From the NCBI RefSeq assembly GCF_002843355.2, contig NZ_PJAI02000010.1:62001-126000 (forward strand): a stretch of 64,000 nt of DNA, in the 5' to 3' direction. The DNA is from Colwellia echini. GTDB lineage: Bacteria; Pseudomonadota; Gammaproteobacteria; Enterobacterales; Alteromonadaceae. The notes beneath the pieces were generated by a model. That model worked only from the letters and a program-made list of their open reading frames with translations. It was not told the DNA's origin and did no database searches. Of the stretch, positions 11,116 to 20,581 are shown piece after piece (the first letter of the stretch is position 1; each line of letters begins with the position of its first letter). A program made the position numbers and the translations under genes.

Positions 11116-12453
11116 TTATTTAACCAGTTTAACTAAATCAGCTATTTTGTTTGCCAACATCGTCACTTCATCATCATCAGGGCCTTCAACCATTACACGA
11201 ATAAGTGGTTCGGTGCCTGATTTACGCAATAATACGCGACCACGCCCAGAAAGAGTTTCATTAACTTCATCAACAGCATTAAGTACAGCTTCATCTTTTA
11301 ATGGATCATTGTCACCAGAGAAACGTACATTAACCAATAGTTGCGGCAACATAGTTATGCCTTGGCGTAATTCAAATAGTGATTTGTTTTGCTTAGTTAC
11401 AGCGGTAAGTACATTAAGCGCAGCAATGATACCGTCACCCGTAGAGGTGTGATTAAGGTTAATTACATGGCCTGAATTTTCAGCGCCTAACTGCCAATCT
11501 TTTTCTCTTAGCAGCTCCATCACGTAACGGTCACCAACATTACTGCGATCAAATTCGATATCTAATTCTTTTAAGGCTAACTCTAAGCCCATATTACTCA
11601 TTAAAGTACCTACTACACCACCGCCTTTACGGCCAGACTTTAAGTCGTTACATGCAATGATATAAATAATTTCGTCACCATCAATAACATAACCCGTGTG
11701 ATCGACCATCATGATTCTATCGCCGTCACCATCAAGGGCCACACCTAAGTCAGCTTCGTGCTCAACAACAGCTTTGCTAATTGCGCCCATTGAGGTTGCG
11801 CCGCAGCCATCATTGATGTTAGTACCATTTGGTGCTGTGCCAATTTCAATAACTGTAGCGCCAAGCTCACGAAATACATTCGGGGCTATGTGATAAGTTG
11901 CGCCATGTGCACAGTCAACGACAATTTTAAGTCCCTTAAGAGACATTTTGCTCGGGAAGTTACTTTTACAAAATTCAATGTAACGCCCTGCTGCATCATT
12001 AATACGACTTGCTTTACCTAGCTTTGCAGACTCTACACAGCCCATTGGTTTATCTAATTCAGCTTCAATGGCTAGCTCAACTTCATCAGGAAGTTTTTCA
12101 CCTGATTGTGAGAAAAATTTAATACCATTGTCATAAAATGGATTATGCGATGCACTAATAACGATGCCGGCTTCGGCTCTGAATGTTTTAGTTAAATATG
12201 CAATACCAGGTGTTGGCATTGGTCCTAATAAACCAACATCAATACCTGCAGCAGAAAATCCTGCTTCAAGGGCTGATTCAAGCATGTAACCTGAAATACG
12301 GGTATCTTTACCAATCAGTACTTTTTTAGTACCTTGGCCGGCAAGTACCTTACCTGCGGCATAACCTAATTTCATCACGAATTTTGGCGTTATTGGGTAT
12401 TGTCCAACTAAACCACGGATACCATCGGTACCAAAATATTTACGATCTGACAT
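11116..12453 (-). CDS. glmM: Phosphoglucosamine mutase
   Basis: Converts glucosamine 6-phosphate to glucosamine 1-phosphate for peptidoglycan and LPS precursors. The active phosphoserine is S102 in [16 protein letters not shown], metal ligands are in DGDGDR, and the C-terminal phosphate-binding [15 protein letters not shown] is intact. ATG 12453 is preferred because AAGGAT lies seven bases upstream and the protein then starts [14 protein letters not shown] at 445 residues, as in E. coli. It follows folP by 89 bases on the same strand, the usual folP-glmM order. Confidence 0.96.
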   Translation of the reverse strand: MSDRKYFGTDGIRGLVGQYPITPKFVMKLGYAAGKVLAGQGTKKVLIGKDTRISGYMLESALEAGFSAAGIDVGLLGPMPTPGIAYLTKTFRAEAGIVISASHNPFYDNGIKFFSQSGEKLPDEVELAIEAELDKPMGCVESAKLGKASRINDAAGRYIEFCKSNFPSKMSLKGLKIVVDCAHGATYHIAPNVFRELGATVIEIGTAPNGTNINDGCGATSMGAISKAVVEHEADLGVALDGDGDRIMMVDHTGYVIDGDEIIYIIACNDLKSGRKGGGVVGTLMSNMGLELALKELDIEFDRSNVGDRYVMELLREKDWQLGAENSGHVINLNHTSTGDGIIAALNVLTAVTKQNKSLFELRQGITMLPQLLVNVRFSGDNDPLKDEAVLNAVDEVNETLSGRGRVLLRKSGTEPLIRVMVEGPDDDEVTMLANKIADLVKLVK

Positions 12454-12542
12454 ATTTATCCTTATTAACTTTTGTACCGACACTTACTTTTATCGGTATT
12501 TTTTGTGCTATATATTAACTCTGTTACTTACTAGTTTTGATA

Positions 12543-13370
12543 TTACAAATACTTAGTGGTAGCGGATAATACTTTAAGCGCATCAACTGTTTCTTTAACA
12601 TCGTGCACTCTAATAATTTTTGCATTTTTCTGTGCCGCTATTATAGCGGTAGTTAAACTCCCTGCAAGGCGTTCATCAACCTTACGGTTTAATAAATTAC
12701 CGATCATCGATTTTCTTGAAGTACCGGATAACAGTGGTAAGCCCAAATCATTAAACTTATCTAGTTGAGCAAGGAGTTGATAATTTTGTTCTAAGGTTTT
12801 ACCAAAACCAAAACCAGGATCTAAAATTATACGGCTTCGGCTTATCCCCGCTTCTTCACACACTTGAATACGCTCTTTAAAAAACGTCTTTATATCATCA
12901 ATCAGATTGGTATATTGCGGGTTCTCCTGCATTGTGCGCGGTAAACCTTGCATATGCATTAAACACACAGCGACATTAGTGTTCGCTAATGCTGCTAAAC
13001 AACCTTTATTTTGTAAAGCTCGCACATCATTAATTAAGTCAGCGCCATGTTCAATGGCTTGAGCCATCACTGCTGACTTACTGGTATCAATTGATACTTT
13101 AATGTCATAATTTTCTTTTATCGCTTTAAGTAACGGGATCACGCGCCCTAACTCATCTTCTTCACTGACGTCGACCGCACCTGGACGCGTTGATTCTCCG
13201 CCAATATCAATAATATCAACACCGTCATCAATCATTTGTTTAACTTGCGCTAAAGCATTTTCAAATGAGACAAACTTCCCACCATCAGAAAAAGAGTCGG
13301 GAGTTACATTTAAAATGCCCATTACCAACGGTTGCGCTATATCATTCAATATTTTATTGCTTTCAAACAT
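12543..13370 (-). CDS. folP: Dihydropteroate synthase
   Basis: Joins p-aminobenzoate to 6-hydroxymethyl-dihydropterin pyrophosphate in folate synthesis; it is the sulfonamide target. Signatures ILNVTPDSFSDGG near residue 19, IDIGGESTRPGA and LDPGFGFGKT are present. 275 residues is standard. It lies between ftsH and glmM on the same strand. A hairpin with a T-run separates it from ftsH, so ftsH transcription may only partly read into folP. Confidence 0.96.
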   Translation of the reverse strand: MFESNKILNDIAQPLVMGILNVTPDSFSDGGKFVSFENALAQVKQMIDDGVDIIDIGGESTRPGAVDVSEEDELGRVIPLLKAIKENYDIKVSIDTSKSAVMAQAIEHGADLINDVRALQNKGCLAALANTNVAVCLMHMQGLPRTMQENPQYTNLIDDIKTFFKERIQVCEEAGISRSRIILDPGFGFGKTLEQNYQLLAQLDKFNDLGLPLLSGTSRKSMIGNLLNRKVDERLAGSLTTAIIAAQKNAKIIRVHDVKETVDALKVLSATTKYL

Positions 13371-13401
13371 TGTTATATCTTTAGTTAATAAGTCAGATAA
13401 G

Positions 13402-13440
13402 AAAAAGCCTCGGGATTTATTACTAAATGCCGAGGCTTTA
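13402..13440 (-). terminator. Terminator between ftsH and folP
   Basis: On the minus strand AAAGCCTCGG and CCGAGGCTTT form a 10-base stem around a 17-base loop, followed by TTCTT. It lies 17 bases after the ftsH stop. Confidence 0.7.
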
Positions 13441-13456
13441 ATATACGTAACAAGAA

Positions 13457-15439
13457 TTAGCTTGCTGGTGTATCACCACTTGGTTTACTTGTATCTGGTG
13501 TTACATCTTTTGTTGGCTCAGCATTTTTTTCAACTTTTGCCTCAGTTGTAGTTTCTTCAGCGTCTTTGCCCTTGCTATTGTCTGAGTTAGAGTTTGAACT
13601 GCCTTTATCATCCCAACCTGCAGGCGGACGAACCGTTGTTCTTGCCATTAAGTCATCAATTTGCAAAGCGTCGATTGTTTCATATTTCATTAAACAATCT
13701 TTCATGGCGTGTAATACATCCATGTTTGCTTTTATTAAATCTTCAGCTCGTTGATAGTTACGGTTAATAACGGCTTTAATTTCTTCATCAATAGCTTTTG
13801 CTGTTTCATCAGACATGTGTAACGATTTTGCCGATGTGCGACCTAAGAATACTTCACCTTCTTCTTCAGCGAACAACATAGGACCCATTTTTTCAGATAA
13901 ACCCCATTGCGTTACCATTTTACGTGCAATGTTAGTAGCACGTTCAATATCATTTGAAGCACCAGTTGATACTTTATCACTACCGTAGATTAAGTCTTCA
14001 GCAACACGACCACCATATAAAGATGAGATATTACTTTCTAAATGTTGTTTAGAGTGACTAAATCTATCTTGCTCTGGTAAGTACATAGTTACACCAAGGG
14101 CTCGGCCACGAGGAATAATACTTACTTTGTATACAGGATCATGATCTGGAACTAAGCGACCAATAATGGCGTGACCAGCCTCATGGTATGCGGTCATTTC
14201 TCTTTCTGACTCACTCATCACCATAGTTTTGCGTTCTGAGCCCATCATGATTTTGTCTTTAGCTTCATCAAATTGCTTCATGCTAACTAAACGAAGTCCG
14301 CTACGAGCCGCACATAAAGCCGCTTCATTAACTAAGTTAGCTAAATCAGCACCTGAAAAACCAGGAGTACCACGAGCAATAACATGCGCTTTAACATCAT
14401 CACCTAACGGCACTTTACGCATATGTACTTTAAGAATTTGTTCACGACCTTTGATGTCAGGTAAACCAACCGTTACTTGACGGTCAAAACGACCTGGACG
14501 AAGTAATGCTGGGTCTAATACGTCTGGACGGTTAGTTGCGGCAATAACAATAACGCCTTCGTTACCTTCAAAACCATCCATTTCTACTAACATTTGGTTA
14601 AGTGTTTGTTCACGTTCATCGTGTCCACCACCCATTCCAGCACCACGTTGGCGACCTACCGCATCGATTTCATCGATAAAGATAATACAAGGTGCCGCTT
14701 TTTTAGCTTGTTCGAACATGTCACGAACACGTGATGCACCGACACCGACAAACATCTCTACAAAATCAGAGCCTGAAATAGTAAAGAACGGTACTTTAGC
14801 TTCACCAGCAATAGCTTTTGCTAATAACGTTTTACCTGTACCAGGTTGACCCACAAGTAAAATACCTGATGGAATACGACCACCAAGTTTTTGAAAGCGT
14901 GTTGGTTCTTTTAAGTAATCAACTAATTCAGCAACGTCTTCTTTCGCCTCATCACAACCTGCAACATCAGCAAAGGTTGTTTTGATTTGTTCTTCGCTTA
15001 ATTGGCGTGCTTTACTTTTACCAAATGACATAGCGCCTTTACCGCCACCACCTTGCATTTGACGCATGAAGAAAATCCATACACCAATAAGCAAAATCAT
15101 TGGGAACCAAGAAACGAAAATAGTGGTTAAGAAACTCGTTTCTTCAGGTAATTTACCTTCAGCACGTACACCCTGTTTAACAAGGTCGTTAATTAAGTCA
15201 CGATCATAGCCACCTGGAATAACGGTTTTATATGCTTCACCACTACTTTTTTCACCTGTAATAACGCCATTTCTATCGACACTTGCGTCTCGAATTTGTC
15301 CTTGACGTACGTCCTTAATAAAGCGGGTGTAATCCATTTGTTGATTTTTTGAAGTACTCGGAGTAAAACTCTGAAATACGCTCATTAAAACAACTGCAAT
15401 AACTAACCATAAAATAAGATTTTTTGCCATATCGCTCAA
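13457..15439 (-). CDS. ftsH: ATP-dependent zinc metalloprotease FtsH
   Basis: Membrane-anchored AAA+ protease that degrades misassembled membrane proteins and regulators such as LpxC and sigma-32 in E. coli. Two membrane helices (about 7-25 and 107-124) are followed by Walker A G197-T204, Walker B FIDEID, the SRH region and the zinc motif HEAGH at 418-422. Walker A reads GQPGTGKT where E. coli has GPPGTGKT; the invariant residues are kept. The C-terminal 50 residues are low-complexity Ser/Lys/Glu/Thr. The TTG start at 15439 is chosen because AGAGGT lies eight bases upstream, while the ATG three codons later (15430) is too far from it. Confidence 0.96.
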   Translation of the reverse strand: MSDMAKNLILWLVIAVVLMSVFQSFTPSTSKNQQMDYTRFIKDVRQGQIRDASVDRNGVITGEKSSGEAYKTVIPGGYDRDLINDLVKQGVRAEGKLPEETSFLTTIFVSWFPMILLIGVWIFFMRQMQGGGGKGAMSFGKSKARQLSEEQIKTTFADVAGCDEAKEDVAELVDYLKEPTRFQKLGGRIPSGILLVGQPGTGKTLLAKAIAGEAKVPFFTISGSDFVEMFVGVGASRVRDMFEQAKKAAPCIIFIDEIDAVGRQRGAGMGGGHDEREQTLNQMLVEMDGFEGNEGVIVIAATNRPDVLDPALLRPGRFDRQVTVGLPDIKGREQILKVHMRKVPLGDDVKAHVIARGTPGFSGADLANLVNEAALCAARSGLRLVSMKQFDEAKDKIMMGSERKTMVMSESEREMTAYHEAGHAIIGRLVPDHDPVYKVSIIPRGRALGVTMYLPEQDRFSHSKQHLESNISSLYGGRVAEDLIYGSDKVSTGASNDIERATNIARKMVTQWGLSEKMGPMLFAEEEGEVFLGRTSAKSLHMSDETAKAIDEEIKAVINRNYQRAEDLIKANMDVLHAMKDCLMKYETIDALQIDDLMARTTVRPPAGWDDKGSSNSNSDNSKGKDAEETTTEAKVEKNAEPTKDVTPDTSKPSGDTPAS

Positions 15440-15585
15440 CTTGAAGACCTCTTGTGAGATTAAATTTTTTATAGAATATATTTATTGTGCTTAATTTACT
15501 ACAATTCAAGGCGACTCGCCATTTAACTTTTGTTGTTGGTTACAACTAGTTACAACTTCAATAGTCACCCTGATTAAATTACCAA

Positions 15586-16215
15586 TTAGCCTTTGTAGCC
15601 AGTACCTACCAAATACACTTCACGAGAGCGTGCTCTGGATGATTCTGGCTTGCGTGTTTTTACGGTTTTAAACACAGCACGTGTTGCCTTCATATACTCT
15701 TCAAAACCAGCACCTTGGAACACTTTAACCACAAAAGAACCATTAGGTTTTAAGACCTCGCTACACATATCAAGGGCTAATTCAACTAAGTACATACTAC
15801 GTGCAGAGTCTGCACTTTCATTACCTGTCATGTTAGCTGCCATGTCAGACATAACAACATCAATATTTTTACCATTAATACGATTCAATAACGCATCAAG
15901 TACCACTTCCTCGCGAAAGTCACCTTCAAGGAAGTCAACGCCAACAATAGCGTCCATAGGTAAAATATCACAAGCAATAACCTGCCCTTTTTCACCAACT
16001 GCTTTTACTGCATATTCAGACCAACCACCAGGAGCGGCACCTAAATCTACGACCTTCATACCCGGTTTAATTAATTTATCTTTGTTGTTAATTTCTTCAA
16101 TTTTAAAAACGGCACGAGAGCGTAAACCTAAACGCTGCGCTTTTTTCACATATTCATCTTCAAAATGTTCATCTAACCAACGTTGACTGCTGGCCTTGTG
16201 TTTTTTAGTTGCCAT
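15586..16215 (-). CDS. rlmE: 23S rRNA 2'-O-methyltransferase (U2552)
   Basis: SAM-dependent methyltransferase (FtsJ/RrmJ) that modifies U2552 of 23S rRNA late in 50S assembly. The 209 residues equal the E. coli length, and the catalytic tetrad K38, D124, K164, E199 falls at identical positions. The SAM motif is [11 protein letters not shown]. It is directly upstream of ftsH on the same strand (146-base gap), the conserved rlmE-ftsH pair, and divergent from yhbY. Confidence 0.97.
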   Translation of the reverse strand: MATKKHKASSQRWLDEHFEDEYVKKAQRLGLRSRAVFKIEEINNKDKLIKPGMKVVDLGAAPGGWSEYAVKAVGEKGQVIACDILPMDAIVGVDFLEGDFREEVVLDALLNRINGKNIDVVMSDMAANMTGNESADSARSMYLVELALDMCSEVLKPNGSFVVKVFQGAGFEEYMKATRAVFKTVKTRKPESSRARSREVYLVGTGYKG

Positions 16216-16525
16216 AATTCTTCTTACTCGGGATAACTTTCGGGTGATTTAAGCGGTATAATGATTCGATAATTATATAGGAATTGAAAATTAAACTCAT
16301 TAAGCTATTCGCATTTATCCTCATCAATCGCTTTGAGAATATAGTGATAATAGAATGGGTGCAGTTACACAGGTTATTTACTCGTTACATTTAAAATGGG
16401 TATGCCATTGTATAAAAGGGTATATAAATTTATAAACTTAATGAAAATACTATAACTAATTAGTAATACTGATTAGATAAGGGTAAAATAGCGACAATTC
16501 AAGGCAACGGACAACAAAATTTAGT
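16216..16525. other. Divergent promoter region rlmE / yhbY
   Basis: 310 AT-rich bases with no gene. It must carry promoters for both directions. TATAATG at 16257-16263 and similar strings are candidate -10 elements, but no pair could be fixed with confidence. Confidence 0.45.
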
Positions 16526-16822
16526 ATGAGCTTAAACAACAAACAAATACAATACTTAAAAGGTGTAGCACACCCTTTAAAACCAGTAGTTTTATTAGGT
16601 AACAATGGATTAACTGAAGCGGTTGTAGCTGAAATAGATTACGCGCTAGGTCATCATGAATTGATCAAAGTAAAAATCCCAACAGATGATAGAGAAACTA
16701 AAGCATTAATTGTTGAAGCGATTTGTCGTGAAACAAATGCGATTAAAGTACAAGTTATTGGTAAAACTTTAGTTATTTACCGTGAGAGTGCAGAAAAGAA
16801 AATCCGCATTCCTAAAGTATAA
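16526..16822 (+). CDS. yhbY: Ribosome-associated RNA-binding protein YhbY (CRM domain)
   Basis: 98-residue single CRM-domain protein that in E. coli binds pre-50S particles. The sequence LKGVAHPLKPVVLLGNNGLT holds the family's GNNG (GxxG) RNA-binding loop, and the C-terminal IGKTLVIYRES is typical. Divergence from rlmE matches the arrangement in E. coli. A heptanucleotide tandem repeat and a strong terminator lie downstream. Confidence 0.93.
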   Translation: MSLNNKQIQYLKGVAHPLKPVVLLGNNGLTEAVVAEIDYALGHHELIKVKIPTDDRETKALIVEAICRETNAIKVQVIGKTLVIYRESAEKKIRIPKV

Positions 16823-16846
16823 TTTATAGTCTAGCTCTATACCTTA

Positions 16847-16881
16847 GGTTCTAGGTTCTAGGTTCTAGGTTCTAGGTTCTA
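16847..16881. repeat. Heptanucleotide tandem repeat, 5 x GGTTCTA
   Basis: Five exact copies lie 25 bases after the yhbY stop codon. They are non-coding and sit between the stop and the terminator. The function is unknown. Confidence 0.9.
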
Positions 16882-16946
16882 GTGTTAGTTTAAAGGTTAT
16901 AATGAGATTGCAAGATAGATAATTATATAACTTTAAAAAAACACAT

Positions 16947-16982
16947 AAAAAAAGCCAAGTGAATATCACTTGGCTTTTTTCG
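16947..16982. terminator. Bidirectional terminator between yhbY and speB
   Basis: AAAAAAGCCAAGTGA, loop ATA, TCACTTGGCTTTTTT: a long perfect stem with an A-run and a T-run. It serves yhbY (+) and probably the polyamine cluster (-). Confidence 0.88.
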
Positions 16983-17000
16983 TTTTTGTATTATTTTACT

Positions 17001-17019
17001 TAACCTGAGTTCGCAATAA
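17001..17019. repeat. Solitary end sequence of the MITE-like element
   Basis: TAACCTGAGTTCGCAATAA matches the terminal inverted repeat TAACCTGAGTTCGGGATAA of the elements at 42381 and 52032 except for two bases. No partner end is found nearby, so it is likely a remnant. Confidence 0.5.
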
Positions 17020-17042
17020 TGAAAGTGAATAGAACAATAATA

Positions 17043-17927
17043 TCAATATTTAGCGTTGTTACGCTCTACTATACCCATCATTTTATAGGTTAAAAAAGAA
17101 GCTGCGAAATCATAAGCATGGAAACCATTAATTGGTGCAAACTCCATAATATCAAAACCTATAATCTTTCGTTGTTTTGCAACACTTTCAAATAAATTCA
17201 ACGTTTGATACCAACCTAAACCACCTGGCACTGGCGTACCTGTTGATGGAAATACTGAAGGGTCCATACCATCAATATCTAAGGTGAAAAATACATTCTT
17301 TGGGAAGTTTTCCGGTAACGTAATTTCATTAATATTGTTTGGTACTAAGTCATCAGCATCAATATAATGCACGTTATTTGCTTTACGTGTTTCAACTTCT
17401 TCTTCACAAAAAGCGCGAATACCTAATTGAAATAACGGAATATCTAAATCAACAATACGTTTCATTACGGAAGCATGACTTAATTTATCACCTTCATAAG
17501 CGTCACGTAAATCAGCATGCGCATCAATTTGCACTACACCAATATCTGTCATGCCACTCTCAAGTAACCCTTTGATAACACCATAAGTTACTGTGTGCTC
17601 GCCACCTAATACCACAGGAATCTTACCAAAGTCCCCTGCTATCTTAGTTGCTGCGGCAATGTTCTCAATAACAAGATCTGAAGCAACAGTACAATCGACC
17701 ACAGGATGTGTATAAATACCCTGTTCACAAGGTTTTGACTTACCATCCCACTGCTCTAACTGCCAAGAAGCCTTCAAAATAGCTGATGGACCTAAATTAG
17801 TACCACCGCCATACGAAACACTTGCTTCGTAAGGCACAGGGATCACATGAAACATTGATTGTGCAGGATCGCCTTGCTCTATTTCAGAGCCAAGAAAAAT
17901 TGGATATTCGCTTTCGAATTCATCCAT
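17043..17927 (-). CDS. speB: Agmatinase (ureohydrolase family)
   Basis: Expected to hydrolyse agmatine to putrescine and urea using two Mn2+ ions. Metal-ligand motifs of the arginase/agmatinase family are present: GGEHT near residue 109, DAHADLRD and DIDGMDPS. At 294 residues it is slightly shorter than E. coli SpeB. The substrate is inferred mainly from the cluster, because SpeA, which makes agmatine, is encoded three genes upstream on the same strand. Arginase or guanidinobutyrase activity cannot be excluded from sequence alone. It is the last gene of the cluster. Confidence 0.88.
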   Translation of the reverse strand: MDEFESEYPIFLGSEIEQGDPAQSMFHVIPVPYEASVSYGGGTNLGPSAILKASWQLEQWDGKSKPCEQGIYTHPVVDCTVASDLVIENIAAATKIAGDFGKIPVVLGGEHTVTYGVIKGLLESGMTDIGVVQIDAHADLRDAYEGDKLSHASVMKRIVDLDIPLFQLGIRAFCEEEVETRKANNVHYIDADDLVPNNINEITLPENFPKNVFFTLDIDGMDPSVFPSTGTPVPGGLGWYQTLNLFESVAKQRKIIGFDIMEFAPINGFHAYDFAASFLTYKMMGIVERNNAKY

Positions 17928-18008
17928 GTCTATTCCTTAAAATTATAAATTCTTATATAAAAGTAAAAAAGGTAAAATAATTATGCTTAACTCTTTATTA
18001 ATAGAAGT

Positions 18009-19178
18009 TTACGATAAGCGTTCTTTAAAATCGCTATAGCCAAACTCTTTAATAATGCTCAGTTCGTCTGTACTTGAGTTCCACAATGCCAATGCCGGTA
18101 AACCAATACCGTTAAAGGTACTCGTTTTTACCATGGTGTAATGTGCCATATCGTCAAACGCTACACGCTGACCTATAGTTAACGGCTTAGTAAAACTGTA
18201 ATCTCCCATCACATCACCCGCTAAGCAAGTCATACCACCTAAGCGGTACGTATGTTCAAGCTCATTCGCTTCACCTGAATCAAGAATATGTGCGCGATAT
18301 GGCATTTCAAGCGTGTCTGGCATGTGACAAGTAGCTGATGTATCAAGTATTGCTTGGGGCAGTGTATTCCAAGTAATATCGAGTACTTCGCTAACCAAAA
18401 TACCACTATGAATAGCAACCGCTTCACCTGGCTCAATGTACACTTGCACGTCATATTTTTTAGCAAAGTTTTTGATTAAAGTAATTAAACCTTCAACATC
18501 GTAATCATCAGCAGTAATGTGATGACCTCCACCAAAATTAATCCATTGCATTTGACCTAAAAGGTGACCAAACTTTGCTTCTACTGCGGCTACGGTTCGT
18601 GCTAACGGTTCAAATTTTTGTTCGCAAAGGGTATGAAAATGTAAGCCTGAAATACCTTCCAGATTACTTTCATCTAGCTCACTTAACGGAATACCTAAAC
18701 GAGAACCCGGCGCACAAGGATCGTAAATTGGCGTAGTACCTTCAGAGTGCTCAGGATTAATTCGCAAACCAAATTTAAGCTCTTGACGCTTTGCTTTTGC
18801 GGCTTTTATTTCAGGTTGAAAACGTTGCCATTGACCACATGAATTAAAAACTACGTGATCAGCTAACGATAATATCTCTTCCATTTCATTAGCTTTAAAA
18901 GCTGCTGAAAATACATGCGTTTCACCGCCATAAGCTTCTTTGCCTAATAACAGTTCATGCAAACCACTAGCACAAGTTCCACTTAGGTACTTACCAGTTA
19001 GTTTTCCTAATTGCCAAAAAGAAAAAGCTTTTAAGGCCGCTAATACTTTTGCACCACTTTGCTCTTGCACGTAATGTAATTTTTGTAAGTTTTTTTCAAT
19101 TACTGCTTCATCAACTACAAAACAAGGTGATGGCACACGATTAAGGTCAAAATTTAAAAACGTTGTACTAGCGGTCAT
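18009..19178 (-). CDS. nspC: Carboxynorspermidine/carboxyspermidine decarboxylase
   Basis: PLP enzyme of the alanine-racemase fold that decarboxylates carboxyspermidine or carboxynorspermidine to spermidine or norspermidine. PLP lysine K50 is in ALKAFSFW. The motifs GLHFHTLCE, NFGGGHHI, EPGEAV and CHMPDTLEMPYR, with the active-site Cys and Asp, are typical of NspC. 389 residues is near the usual length. It lies directly after the matching dehydrogenase gene (gap 55 bases). With SpeA/SpeB making putrescine, spermidine is the more likely product; no diaminopropane gene is in view. Confidence 0.92.
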   Translation of the reverse strand: MTASTTFLNFDLNRVPSPCFVVDEAVIEKNLQKLHYVQEQSGAKVLAALKAFSFWQLGKLTGKYLSGTCASGLHELLLGKEAYGGETHVFSAAFKANEMEEILSLADHVVFNSCGQWQRFQPEIKAAKAKRQELKFGLRINPEHSEGTTPIYDPCAPGSRLGIPLSELDESNLEGISGLHFHTLCEQKFEPLARTVAAVEAKFGHLLGQMQWINFGGGHHITADDYDVEGLITLIKNFAKKYDVQVYIEPGEAVAIHSGILVSEVLDITWNTLPQAILDTSATCHMPDTLEMPYRAHILDSGEANELEHTYRLGGMTCLAGDVMGDYSFTKPLTIGQRVAFDDMAHYTMVKTSTFNGIGLPALALWNSSTDELSIIKEFGYSDFKERLS

Positions 19179-19233
19179 TCATTTATTCACTTATTGGCTA
19201 TTTAGGTTCATTGCTAATTGTTAAAATTACGAG

Positions 19234-20445
19234 TTATTTTTCTAATGAAAACGAATCTAACTCGATAACTTTCCACGGTAAGCCGTGTTTGTTCATGTCT
19301 TCCATGAACGGGTCAGGATCAAGTTGCTCCATGTTCCATACGCCTGGTTTCATCCACTTGCCTTCTAACATCATTTTAGCGCCAATCATTGCTGGTACGC
19401 CTGTTGTGTAAGAAATAGCTTGTGATTCAACTTCGGCATAACACTCTTGATGATCACAAATGTTATAAAGGTAAACAATTTTCTCTTTACCGTCTTTAAT
19501 ACCGCGAACCACACAGCCGATACAGGTTTTGCCTTTAGTACGCGGCCCTAAGCTTGCAGGATCTGGTAATAATTGACGTAAAAATTGAATCGGAACAATA
19601 GATTGACCATTAAATTCAACTGGCTCAATGCCTGTCATACCTACATTACCTAATACTTCTAAGTGATTTAGGTAATTTTGAGAAAAACTCATCCAAAATT
19701 GAGCACGTTTTAAGGTTGGAAAATGTTTAGTTAACGACTCTAATTCTTCATGGTACATACGGTAAATATCAAATGTACCAACGCTATCAGGACAAGTGAA
19801 TTTAGCTGATTTACTCATTGCATCAGTCGTTACAAACTCACCATTTTCCCAGTGACGACATTCCGCAGTCACTTCACGAATGTTAATTTCAGGGTTGAAG
19901 TTAGTTGCAAACGGGTAACCGTGATCGCCACCATTAACATCAATAATATCTAATTCATGAATTTCATCAAAGTAATGCTTAGCAATGTAAGCGGTAAACA
20001 TGTTGGTTGCGCCTGGATCGAAACCCGAGCCTAATAATGCCATTAAACCTGCTTGTTCAAATTTGTCTTGGTAAGCCCATTGCCAGTGATATTCAAACTT
20101 AGCCGTATCTAGTGGCTCATAGTTTGCTGTATCTAAATAATGTACGCCCGCTTCTAAACAAGCGTCCATAATATGTAAATCTTGGTATGGTAAAGCAACG
20201 TTGATCACTAATTTAGGCGCTTCTTTTTTAAGTAACGCTACCATTTCAGGAACATTGTCGGCATCAACTTGTACTGTGCGCATTTTAACGCCAGTTTTTG
20301 CTTCAACTTGTTTAGCAATAGCATCACATTTTGCAACTGTACGGCTTGCTAATACTACTTCACTAAATACACTCGCAACTTGTGCGCATTTATGAGCAAC
20401 AACACCGCCAACACCACCAGCGCCTACAATCATGACTTTAGTCAT
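19234..20445 (-). CDS. Carboxynorspermidine/carboxyspermidine dehydrogenase
   Basis: Saccharopine-dehydrogenase-like enzyme that reductively condenses aspartate semialdehyde with putrescine (or diaminopropane) to the carboxylated triamine. The N-terminus MTKVMIVGAGGVGGVVAHK is a Rossmann nucleotide-binding fold, and the body matches the family through GSGFDPGATNMF and DHQECYAEVESQAI. ATG 20445 is preferred because AAGGA lies eight bases upstream; this gives 403 residues. It is located between speA and nspC on the same strand. Lysine catabolism is a less likely role because nspC is adjacent. Confidence 0.9.
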   Translation of the reverse strand: MTKVMIVGAGGVGGVVAHKCAQVASVFSEVVLASRTVAKCDAIAKQVEAKTGVKMRTVQVDADNVPEMVALLKKEAPKLVINVALPYQDLHIMDACLEAGVHYLDTANYEPLDTAKFEYHWQWAYQDKFEQAGLMALLGSGFDPGATNMFTAYIAKHYFDEIHELDIIDVNGGDHGYPFATNFNPEINIREVTAECRHWENGEFVTTDAMSKSAKFTCPDSVGTFDIYRMYHEELESLTKHFPTLKRAQFWMSFSQNYLNHLEVLGNVGMTGIEPVEFNGQSIVPIQFLRQLLPDPASLGPRTKGKTCIGCVVRGIKDGKEKIVYLYNICDHQECYAEVESQAISYTTGVPAMIGAKMMLEGKWMKPGVWNMEQLDPDPFMEDMNKHGLPWKVIELDSFSLEK

Positions 20446-20581
20446 TATAAATTCCTTAAAAAACATTAAATTTGATATTTTTAATAATAGTTAAACATTA
20501 CCTTGTAGAGCCAGTAACTTAACTATTTGCGTAAATTGAACGGTATAAACCTACTACTTATTTCGAACTGCTCGCTAAAGC

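Noticed and set aside
15650-16186. 178-codon plus-strand frame opposite rlmE
   Set aside because: rlmE has all catalytic residues at expected positions on the other strand; the long antisense frame follows from codon use.
16847-16881. GGTTCTA array as a CRISPR or a clustered repeat system
   Set aside because: Units are directly adjacent with no spacers; it is a simple tandem repeat.
19234-20445. Saccharopine dehydrogenase of lysine metabolism
   Set aside because: Adjacent nspC and speA point to the carboxy(nor)spermidine dehydrogenase branch of the same family.
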